DNA of 64,000 nucleotides, taken from Calothrix sp. PCC 7716 (GTDB lineage Bacteria > Cyanobacteriota > Cyanobacteriia > Cyanobacteriales > Nostocaceae). Of the stretch, positions 53,300 to 61,510 are shown piece by piece. The notes beneath the pieces are model-generated. The model saw nothing but the letters and a program-made list of their open reading frames with translations. It made no database searches and was not told the origin of the DNA. Location: contig NZ_AP025018.1 of the NCBI RefSeq assembly GCF_019977735.1, positions 7,754,580-7,818,579 of the forward strand, given 5' to 3'. A program made the position numbers and the translations under genes. Every line of letters begins with the position of its first letter. The stretch's first letter is position 1.

Positions 53300-55039
53300 T
53301 CAAAAAGGTTTATAGCGCAGCGAAAAATATAAACCATTATCCTGTAATGAATCTCCTGTACCTTCTATAGCAACTAAAGGAATACCATAATCAATCGTTA
53401 TATCAAAACTAGGAGTTATTTCCCAACGTAAACTGGTACCAAAACTAGCAATAAAATTTTGTTGAGGGTTTTCGCCACGATTATTCCAACCATAACCTAA
53501 CTCAAAAAATGGTGTAAATTGTAAGCTTCTTAAATTACGTATAGGAGAAAAGCTATATTCTACAGAGGCTAGTATACCATTATCTGATGTAATTTGGTTT
53601 TGACGATAACCGCGAACCGTACCAACTCCACCAATACTGAAACGTTCCAGGGAAAGTAAAGAATCTGGTGTAAGTTGAGTATCGATACGCGCAATTAAAG
53701 TTCTTCTAGGAGATACTTGTTTTGCCCATTGAAATTGCCCGACCCAAGAAAAGAAGCGTCCATCTGTACCAGAATTATTGATTGTTGCGTCAAATGCATC
53801 AATACCAAAATTAAATTGTGAACGTGCGGCAAAAACCTGTGTTGCATCACGTTTTAGCCAATCTTGAAAAAATCGAATTGCAGTAACTTTTGACTCTCCA
53901 TCTTCTGGTCCCGTGGAAAAGGAGAAAGGAACATCATCAAGGATAAATGTTTGATTTCGACGCAAATCTAAACCCAAACCTACAGCAAATTCGGTTTGTG
54001 GTTTTCTAATGATGGGTTGACGTAAACTAAATGATAGGGTTTCGGAATCACTGCGAATACCTAAATCATCAAACGGCGCCTCGGTAATTGTACTATTATT
54101 ATTGTTATAGCGAACGCTGAAAGTGCCATTATTGGGAGTAATAGGAAACGTATAACCAAGACTATAGAGATTTAAACCTTGGGTGAGTCCATATTCAGCA
54201 GAAAAGCGGTCACCAAATCCTAAAAAGTTATCGTGGTTGAGAAAAATACTACCTTGAATTGAGCCAACACTAGGAGATTGGTTATTAGCAATTATAATAC
54301 CAGCACTAAAAGCAGGCGCCTCTGTCAAACGTAACGATAAAATATTGAAACCAGCTTCTTTCCCTGCGGTTAATTCTGCCTCAACCCGTTCGAGTACCGG
54401 GTCAATTTGTAATAATTGTAGTGCTTCCCGAAGTCGGTTAACGTTAAGAGGTTTACTAATAGCAGGGTTGACACGACTGCGAATGTATGATTCTTGGAGT
54501 CGAGAAAGTCCAATTATCTCTAACTTTTCTAATTCACCTTCAACTACTTGGATGTTAACAACGTAATTCTTAGGGTCTGGGCGTTCTTTAGCGTCTGGGT
54601 CATCTGGAAGAAGAAAGGCGCCTGATGTAGCATAACCATTATCTATATAAAGTTGGGTAATTTTTGTTCGTAATTCAATTAGTTCCTCAAAGGTTTTTTC
54701 TTTGCCCTCATAATCATTTTTGATTCGGTCAATTTCTTTTTGTAGAACAGTATTACCCAAAACATTGACTTTTATAATCCTAACACGAAGGTTATTATTA
54801 ACTGGCGTTTGATTTGGTTCTGATGTGTCAGGAACATTTAAAATGGGTGATGTTTCTGGTTTGGGAGTTGGTAGCGGAGTTGAAGGTGTTTTTTGAGGAA
54901 TAGTTTCGTTAAGTCGCTGGAGAGTATCGGGAGGAACATTAACTCCACCAGGTGTGTTAGTTTGAGCTATTACATTTGCCGAAAAAACAAATTGGCTAAT
55001 AGTAATAAAGCTGAAAAATGCACGCGCTATTCCTCTCAT
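53300..55039 (-). CDS. two-partner secretion outer-membrane transporter (TpsB, ShlB/FhaC family)
   Basis: A 579-residue outer-membrane transporter. The signal peptide (MRGIARAFFSFITISQFVFS...IAQ) precedes a Pro-rich linker, two POTRA domains (about 80-235; LRVRIIKVNVLGNTVLQ, GYATSGAFLLPDD) and a 16-strand-type barrel ending SLRYKPF. The conserved VRGYRQNQI of loop 6 is present. It exports the TpsA proteins encoded just upstream on the same strand (55134-59993, and perhaps 61511 onward). The ~95-bp gap holds a GCCCCCC-hairpin repeat. Cargo recognition is through the TpsA N-terminal secretion domain. Confidence 0.92.
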   Translation of the reverse strand: MRGIARAFFSFITISQFVFSANVIAQTNTPGGVNVPPDTLQRLNETIPQKTPSTPLPTPKPETSPILNVPDTSEPNQTPVNNNLRVRIIKVNVLGNTVLQKEIDRIKNDYEGKEKTFEELIELRTKITQLYIDNGYATSGAFLLPDDPDAKERPDPKNYVVNIQVVEGELEKLEIIGLSRLQESYIRSRVNPAISKPLNVNRLREALQLLQIDPVLERVEAELTAGKEAGFNILSLRLTEAPAFSAGIIIANNQSPSVGSIQGSIFLNHDNFLGFGDRFSAEYGLTQGLNLYSLGYTFPITPNNGTFSVRYNNNNSTITEAPFDDLGIRSDSETLSFSLRQPIIRKPQTEFAVGLGLDLRRNQTFILDDVPFSFSTGPEDGESKVTAIRFFQDWLKRDATQVFAARSQFNFGIDAFDATINNSGTDGRFFSWVGQFQWAKQVSPRRTLIARIDTQLTPDSLLSLERFSIGGVGTVRGYRQNQITSDNGILASVEYSFSPIRNLRSLQFTPFFELGYGWNNRGENPQQNFIASFGTSLRWEITPSFDITIDYGIPLVAIEGTGDSLQDNGLYFSLRYKPF

Positions 55040-55096
55040 TGTTAAATTGTTCCTAATATAATTTTATTAAATAAGCGAAGAAAAACAGTCTCTTAA

Positions 55097-55130
55097 GCCC
55101 CCCTTATTAAGGGGGGTTGGGGGGATTAAA
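55097..55130. repeat. GCCCCCCTTATTAAGGGGGG hairpin between tpsA and tpsB
   Basis: Same element as at 43122. It lies directly after the tpsA stop codon (55134 on the minus strand), so its hairpin would follow the tpsA message and could lower read-through into tpsB. Confidence 0.55.
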
Positions 55131-55133
55131 CCT

Positions 55134-58100
55134 TTAAAATTCAGAACATTCATTACCCATAAAAACTTTTCCATTGGGTAGCTGATACATACCTTGTGGC
55201 TCTACTATACTGTCACCCTTTTTCCAAGGGCGCCGTTCTTGAGTTTGTGGTAAATTACTAACACTGCCTGTTGAATAAGTGCTAATTGGAGCATTACCAG
55301 GACGCGCGCTTAAACCACCAGACCCTCTCACGTAAAATGTACCGCTCTTCTTATCTCTAGCAATACAGCTAGTAGCAATAATCGCGTTAGTATCAATAGT
55401 ATCTTTATTTAATTCTGTTAGATTATTAGGAATAAAGCTATTATTAGGAGAATTGATATCAGCAACACCAGAAACACCGAATTGGGAACTAACAGTAATA
55501 TCGCTTAATTCTGTTTCTATAGGGCTAAAAGCAATTCCAAAAATACCTTGAGTGTTAATTTGTACTCTGCCACCATTTCCTTCAGAAGCATCAGCTTTGA
55601 TATTACTATTTTCTCTAGGAGGAGCAACAACAAATTTTGCAGCAATATCAATATTACCACCATCGCCTCTTGCGTTAGTAGAAATATCGCTATTCCGTCG
55701 CAATACAAGCTTATCACTAAGGGTAAATTTAATATTACCACCATCACGACTAGCAGAACGGGCAGAAATAGAAGCTTTATCAATAGTAAGATTTCCACCT
55801 GCAATAAAAATATTACCAGCGGTTCCACTACCTTCACTATTAACTGAAATTCGTCCATCATTAGAAATAACAAATTCCCGTGGGTCAATAATAATGCTAC
55901 CACCATTACCTGTAGAACCAGGAAATGTATTAGCAAATAATCCACTTGCGGCACCGTTATTATTCAAAGCTTCGTTTATTCTGTCATCATTGGCGCCTGT
56001 TCTTCTCAAATTTTCTTCTATTAAAGCGATGCGTTGGTTAAAAGTTGAATCGCTTCCTGATATAGTAATACGGTCTTTAACGTTAAGGAGAATATTACCT
56101 GCATTGCCAGCATCATTCGTACCAGTTCGTATTTGTCCACCATTAAATAGTTCAAATACATCAGCATTAATACTAATATCTCCACCTTTGTCTTCATTGC
56201 CAGTATCCGCACTTATAATGGCGCCATCTGCAATGCGGATATCACGACCAGAAAGACTAACATTTCCTGCTGCTCCAAATGTACCTTTTTCCGTCAAGCT
56301 TGCAATCCCTGTTGAAAAACCATTAGCACTAGTACCGGAAAAAATTATAGAATCAGAAGCTTTAATAGTAATATCACCTGCTTTGCCTTTACCAGGAAGT
56401 AAAGAAAGATTTTCAAGTTGGTTAGCACCAAAAACACCAGTAGTGATTACAGAATTTTTTGATATTATATTTCTAGCACTAATATCTATATTCCCACTAT
56501 TTCCTACACCAGTTAAAACACCACTAGCAATATTGCTATTATTCAGTAATATATCTTCAGAAACTTGTAAAAATATATTGCCTGCATCGCCTTTTCCAAA
56601 AGTCCCATTTATTAATAAAGCGTTATCATTCAATGAAAGTTTTTTCGCTGTAATGCGTATATCTCCAGCTTTACCTTCAGCATTAACATAAATAGAATTT
56701 GCAATAGAACTAGAGTTGCCATTGCTACTTATACCTTCAAGAGTAACTGTATCGCCAGCATTGATAGTAATATTACCTGCATTACCATTACCAGTTGTAC
56801 TAGCATTAATTATACTATTATTAATCAAACTAATATTATCGCGAGCCTTTATAAAAATATTACCACCATCACCCTGATTCAAAACACCAGAATCGATTAA
56901 AGCTCCATTGCTCATAAACAGAGAACCTGTTGTTATTTGAATATCTCCGCCGGCGCCTTGTGTAGGATTCTTATCAACATTCAGAAAACCGTAAGGTCCA
57001 CTAGAAATACCACTGCTAACCCTTTTTCCGGCGCCGTCAATGGTAACTGTATCACTAGTATTTACGAAAATATTACTACCTTTCCCTTGACCGATAGTAT
57101 TCCCATCGATTCGACCACCATTCTTTAATGCTAATACCCTTGCACTAATGCGAATATTTCCACCATTCCCAACAGCTTGTTCTCCAATACTGCTAGTAAC
57201 ACGACTAGACAAGCTAGAATCACCTCCAAATCCTTCAATTCCAACAGTTTCGCGAGCATTAATGTTAATGTTACCTGTATCTCCTTTACCATCACTGTTA
57301 GTTGCAATTGCAGCACCATTACTTAATAAAAGCGAACCTGCATTTATATCGATATTTCCAGCTTTACCTTCACCACCCGTTATTAAAACGCTTTGAATTG
57401 AACTATTAAAAGTACCTACTATTCCATCCAATTTAACTGCATCGCGCGCATTAATATTAATGTTACCACCTTCTCCTTTACCTGAAACATCAGCACTTAT
57501 CTGACTACCATTAGTTAACGATAATGAGCCTGTTTGTATAAAAGTATTTCCAGCTTTACCTTCGCCAGTTTTAAATACATTATTAGTAATCTGTGCTACT
57601 CCATCTAAACTAATAATATTGCGAGCATTTATATTAATGTTACCTGTATTTCCTTTTCCATCCGAACTGCTACTCAGAAAAGCCCTGTTTGATAAAAATA
57701 AAGAGTCTGTTGTAATAATGATATCTCCTGCATTACCTTCGGCTCCAGATTGTACAGAGTTAATTGCACGGGTAGGGAAACCTCCACCATCAGAACCATC
57801 AAAACGAACAGTATCGCGCACGTTAATGGTAATAGTTCCAGAATTTCCTTTTCCGCGAACACTTCCTTGAATTTCCGAACCACCTGTTACTTCTAATGAA
57901 CCAGCATTGATTGTAACATTACCACCATTACCAAAGGCGCCTGCTCCTACTTCAGTAAAAATTCCATTAGAAAATTTTGGTAGAGCTTCAGCAAAGGTTA
58001 CTTTCCCACTAACATCTATATTAATATCACCACCATTTCCCCGACCACCAGAAAAGTCAGCAGTTGTACCTACAACACTTGTAGAAAGTACAGAACTATT

Positions 58101-59993
58101 AGTTAAAGAAAGAGAACCAGCTTTGATATTAATATTGCCACCATCACCAATAGCTCCATCTCCCACATTATTAAATATACTACCATTGTTAAAGGAAACT
58201 AAATCATTAACTTGAATATAAATATTACCTGCATTGGCTTTACTAAATGTACTAGAAGTGAGTACTGCTTGATCTGTTAAATAAAAAGAGCCTGCATTAA
58301 TTGTAATATTTCCAGCATTTCCTTCTGCTCCAGAATTTAAAGTACCACGAATACCACTTGGTATTTGACCTCTGATACCAGAAATATTCACAACTCCACG
58401 TACATTAATATTGACATTTCCTCCGTTCCCTTTTCCCGGAGTTAGCTGATTTTGATTTTGACGAACTAAGGTTTGAATTTGTGTACCATCGGTAATTGAT
58501 AATGAACCTGCTTCAATATTAATATTACCGCCATTTCCTGTAGCACCAGCTTCTACATTACTATCCAAATTAGAATAGCCGCTCAGAGATATAGCATCAT
58601 TAATTTTGAGTAATATATTGCCAGCATTACCATTTCCTAAAGTGCTAGTATCAAAGAAACTTTCATCAGTAACAGAAAGTGAATTCGCTATTATATTAAT
58701 ATTTCCGCCATTCCCTGTTGCTTTCTGTCGCACACTACTAGCAACTAAACCATCACTAACAAGTACTTTATCTCCTGCAAGTATAGATATGTTTCCTGCA
58801 TCCCCAACACCAAAAGTATCCGCACTCAAAATAGCATCATTACTTACAACTAATGAACCTGTAGTAATGTTTATATTACCGCTTTTACCTATAGCTTCTT
58901 CATCCACAATATTACTAATACGGGAATACTCATCAGTTAAAGTCACCGTTCCTGTCGCGTTTATTTGTACATCACCCGACTTACTCGTGGGATTACCCAA
59001 TTTATTATCAATACCTGCTCTAACTATAGCTGCTCCACTAATATTTACATCCTTGCCAGTAAAAGCAATATCTCCACCACCCGAACCACGAACATTTATT
59101 TCTGCTCCATTAGTAATGGATATATTACCTCGTTCCACACCTTCAGGAATGTTAAAACTCAAACTATTGCCAGCTATATTCAATCCTACAATACCAGGCG
59201 CCGCCAAACTACCTAACTCTATTCTTCCGTTATACGCGCGCAGTCCGCCACTTCCATCAGAAGGTACATTAATAAGTCCACCACCTTCTATATTGATGTC
59301 ACCACCTAAAAGCAACAAACTCTTACCATCGGGTACTCGCAACCCAGTAATGTTCTCACCAACTAGATTTTGTCCCGCAGGTGCAACAGAACGATTGGTA
59401 ATATTACCTCTAGATATTTGATTAAATAAGAAAGCTGAAGGATTGATTGTCAGTACATCAACAGGTTGACCACCACTAGCATTATAAACTCCGCGTTCGC
59501 CAAACTGAATCCCGTTCGCCGTTGTAGCTAGAAACGAACCACCCATATCTAACCTCGCATTCTGTCCGAACAAAACTCCATTCGGATTCATCAAATATAG
59601 ATTTGCATTAGAAGGTGTGAAGTTATTTGCTTGACGTACACCTAGAGTTCCAAAGATTTGTGAAGCGTTACTTCCTGTGACTCGTGCAAAAATATTTTGG
59701 ATATTAGCATTGGGAGTCAGGAAATAAGCTCCTCTATTTTCACTGACGCCAAACTCCCTGAGACTATGAAATAAATTCTGCCCACGTTCGGCGCCTCCTA
59801 TTATCGCATCGTTTGCGGCGCCGTTAAAGTTGAAAATGACTCTCGAAGACGACTCTGTTCCTAGTGTTTCGTCGGGTACAATGTTGCTCTGGGCAAAACT
59901 AGAACTAAAAGATGTAGTAAAAGCACTTACGCATCCGAGTAAAAGAGATGTACTCAAACGCCAAATAATACTGCCCAAACCAACATTTTTCAC
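55134..59993 (-). CDS. filamentous haemagglutinin-type exoprotein (TpsA)
   Basis: A 1619-residue secreted beta-helix protein. The signal peptide is followed by the two-partner secretion domain (SNIVPDETLGTESS, FHSLREFGVSENRGAYF, LYLMNPNGVLFGQNARLDMGGSF). The long body consists of roughly 25 irregular repeats built around GNAGNINI-type turns and VTLEG or VSLSG strands. The C-terminal ~270 residues (FPGSTGNGGSIIIDP to MGNECSEF) have conserved cysteines (TSCIARDKK, GNECSEF). It is exported by the TpsB at 53300 and likely forms a surface fibre for adhesion. A partial paralogue starts 1.5 kb upstream. A long antisense frame inside it (55552-56691) is a composition artefact. Confidence 0.92.
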   Translation of the reverse strand: MKNVGLGSIIWRLSTSLLLGCVSAFTTSFSSSFAQSNIVPDETLGTESSSRVIFNFNGAANDAIIGGAERGQNLFHSLREFGVSENRGAYFLTPNANIQNIFARVTGSNASQIFGTLGVRQANNFTPSNANLYLMNPNGVLFGQNARLDMGGSFLATTANGIQFGERGVYNASGGQPVDVLTINPSAFLFNQISRGNITNRSVAPAGQNLVGENITGLRVPDGKSLLLLGGDINIEGGGLINVPSDGSGGLRAYNGRIELGSLAAPGIVGLNIAGNSLSFNIPEGVERGNISITNGAEINVRGSGGGDIAFTGKDVNISGAAIVRAGIDNKLGNPTSKSGDVQINATGTVTLTDEYSRISNIVDEEAIGKSGNINITTGSLVVSNDAILSADTFGVGDAGNISILAGDKVLVSDGLVASSVRQKATGNGGNINIIANSLSVTDESFFDTSTLGNGNAGNILLKINDAISLSGYSNLDSNVEAGATGNGGNINIEAGSLSITDGTQIQTLVRQNQNQLTPGKGNGGNVNINVRGVVNISGIRGQIPSGIRGTLNSGAEGNAGNITINAGSFYLTDQAVLTSSTFSKANAGNIYIQVNDLVSFNNGSIFNNVGDGAIGDGGNINIKAGSLSLTNSSVLSTSVVGTTADFSGGRGNGGDINIDVSGKVTFAEALPKFSNGIFTEVGAGAFGNGGNVTINAGSLEVTGGSEIQGSVRGKGNSGTITINVRDTVRFDGSDGGGFPTRAINSVQSGAEGNAGDIIITTDSLFLSNRAFLSSSSDGKGNTGNININARNIISLDGVAQITNNVFKTGEGKAGNTFIQTGSLSLTNGSQISADVSGKGEGGNININARDAVKLDGIVGTFNSSIQSVLITGGEGKAGNIDINAGSLLLSNGAAIATNSDGKGDTGNININARETVGIEGFGGDSSLSSRVTSSIGEQAVGNGGNIRISARVLALKNGGRIDGNTIGQGKGSNIFVNTSDTVTIDGAGKRVSSGISSGPYGFLNVDKNPTQGAGGDIQITTGSLFMSNGALIDSGVLNQGDGGNIFIKARDNISLINNSIINASTTGNGNAGNITINAGDTVTLEGISSNGNSSSIANSIYVNAEGKAGDIRITAKKLSLNDNALLINGTFGKGDAGNIFLQVSEDILLNNSNIASGVLTGVGNSGNIDISARNIISKNSVITTGVFGANQLENLSLLPGKGKAGDITIKASDSIIFSGTSANGFSTGIASLTEKGTFGAAGNVSLSGRDIRIADGAIISADTGNEDKGGDISINADVFELFNGGQIRTGTNDAGNAGNILLNVKDRITISGSDSTFNQRIALIEENLRRTGANDDRINEALNNNGAASGLFANTFPGSTGNGGSIIIDPREFVISNDGRISVNSEGSGTAGNIFIAGGNLTIDKASISARSASRDGGNIKFTLSDKLVLRRNSDISTNARGDGGNIDIAAKFVVAPPRENSNIKADASEGNGGRVQINTQGIFGIAFSPIETELSDITVSSQFGVSGVADINSPNNSFIPNNLTELNKDTIDTNAIIATSCIARDKKSGTFYVRGSGGLSARPGNAPISTYSTGSVSNLPQTQERRPWKKGDSIVEPQGMYQLPNGKVFMGNECSEF

Positions 59994-60167
59994 TTATAGT
60001 CTCCCCTGGTATTGATAAGTTCAATCTTTCGGAACAATTGATTTACTGATGGTGCCTGTCTGTATTTATCCAAACAAAGCGAACCGAGAGTAATAATCAA
60101 TATGTCTTTAAAAATACCATGAGAATGTTTCCAGGCAAAAGTAATCTATACTACATCATACTCATTA

Positions 60168-60220
60168 GCCTGCTTATAGCAGGCTTCGCTCCAATTAGCC
60201 CTAGGTTTAAAACCTAGGGC
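60168..60220. repeat. two adjacent palindromes upstream of tpsA
   Basis: GCCTGCTTATAGCAGGC (60168-60184) and a perfect 23-bp dyad at 60198-60220 (GCCCTAGGTTT and inverse) lie between the Rpn gene and tpsA. They may be transcription terminators for the Rpn gene (minus strand), since they follow its stop codon by 12-60 bp, or small dispersed elements. Confidence 0.5.
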
Positions 60221-60231
60221 AGGTGTCCCCA

Positions 60232-61230
60232 TTACCCACCTGATAACCAGTTAGTTAAATCAGTAACCGACGTAAAATCAAGTAATTTCTCAGCTAGCCT
60301 TTCCAACTCTTCAGTAGACAAAGAACGCACACGCTCTAAGGTCGCCTCATCAATATTACCCAAACGGCGATTAAGTAGCCGTGTTACCAGTGATAATGCT
60401 TCTTCCTGCCTACCAATTTCAATGCCACTACGCTCGAAAGATGTTACATACTTCATACGTCGTCCAGCCTCAAGTTGTTTTACTTCAAGTTTAAACTCTG
60501 CTTCAATATCTGGTGGTAGAGTCAGCATCCAATCTACAAAAGCTAGTAAATTGATAACCTCCTGTTCCTCCAATCCTTTTTCGTATAATCTTCTTACTAA
60601 AGCCAGCTTCTGCACTTTACGTTCGCTACGGTCTTCCTTGGTATTAAGAGCAGCCAAGTGTGCCATAACTACCGTTGCAAAAGGGTTTCCATCGTTTTCG
60701 AGTTCAGCTAGTCTTTGTTGATAGTCTACTAATTTTATAATTGGAAACTCGAAATTTAACGAACAGCCAAATAAACTGTAACCAAAGCTCGATGGGCGCC
60801 AACTTTCTTTATCATCACCCAAAATTGCCAGCGAAGCTACTGATTTTTTATATTTATCGTAGATGCGATAATTATAGATATACATCCGCATCGCAAAATC
60901 TTCTTCTTCTTGCGATTGCACTTCAATATGTATTAATACCCACTCTTCTCGACCATTTTTGAGATGTACTTTTACTAACTTATCGGCAAAACGGCGCCCA
61001 ATAGCAGCATCTTTAGCGACTTCTTCAAGTTCCTTATCCAAAAACTCTATTTCTTTTGTCCAATCAATTTGGTCATGTGCTACAGGAAAGAAGAACTCCA
61101 TAAATTCTTTAAAATATATCTGTAATATATCCTTCCAAGGTGAATCATATTTAGTCGGTGGATTTTTGATTTTGTTCTCGCTTACTTCACTTGTTTCGCT
61201 GCTATTATTTATATCGTTATTATTAGTCAT
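60232..61230 (-). CDS. Rpn/PD-(D/E)XK-type putative nuclease with DUF4351 tail
   Basis: A 332-residue protein of the cyanobacterial Rpn-like family. The nuclease-like core has YDSPWKDILQIYFKEFMEFFFP, FADKLVKVHLKNGREEWVLIHIEVQ (the E-x-Q end of the PD-(D/E)XK motif) and MRMYIYNYRIYDKY. The C-terminal DUF4351 part is clear (ALSLVTRLLNRRLGNIDEATLERVRSL). It differs from the more degenerate member at 32388. It lies between the two tpsA genes in the same direction, an insertion typical of this mobile-like family. Biological function is not established. Confidence 0.8.
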   Translation of the reverse strand: MTNNNDINNSSETSEVSENKIKNPPTKYDSPWKDILQIYFKEFMEFFFPVAHDQIDWTKEIEFLDKELEEVAKDAAIGRRFADKLVKVHLKNGREEWVLIHIEVQSQEEEDFAMRMYIYNYRIYDKYKKSVASLAILGDDKESWRPSSFGYSLFGCSLNFEFPIIKLVDYQQRLAELENDGNPFATVVMAHLAALNTKEDRSERKVQKLALVRRLYEKGLEEQEVINLLAFVDWMLTLPPDIEAEFKLEVKQLEAGRRMKYVTSFERSGIEIGRQEEALSLVTRLLNRRLGNIDEATLERVRSLSTEELERLAEKLLDFTSVTDLTNWLSGG

Positions 61231-61416
61231 TTTTAAAATGGATTAAACTTTTTCGATTAATCCCAATATACTATCGAACAAAATTACTGTAAGCAAAAAC
61301 GTTACAAATTGTTTAAGAGTTAAAATTTTATGATAGATTTATAAACACTTTACGAATTAATGAAAATAAGAATGATTATTCCCCTTCCCTCGTAGCTCAC
61401 ATCTTGCACCAGTTCG

Positions 61417-61485
61417 AGAAACCGGGCTTCTTGAGAAAGATTTTGCGCGCGTACCCTTAATTTGTCGTAAAGAAGCCCGGTTTCT
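61417..61485. repeat. paired AGAAACCGGGCTTCT inverted repeat
   Basis: Arms are at 61417-61431 and 61471-61485, with a spacer that again contains GAGAAAGA and TTTGTCGTAAAG as in the copy at 51637. It lies 25 bp beyond the end of the partial tpsA gene. Nothing else is evident in 61231-61510. Confidence 0.65.
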
Positions 61486-61510
61486 TAGAATGTGGAGAAG
61501 GGGTTAGGGG

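Noticed and set aside
55552-56691. Long plus-strand frame (379 aa) antisense to tpsA, and a similar one at 61941-63110
   Set aside because: Both mirror the repetitive, stop-poor tpsA coding strand, are Pro/Ser/Leu rich without domain signs, and occur in both paralogues at the same place.
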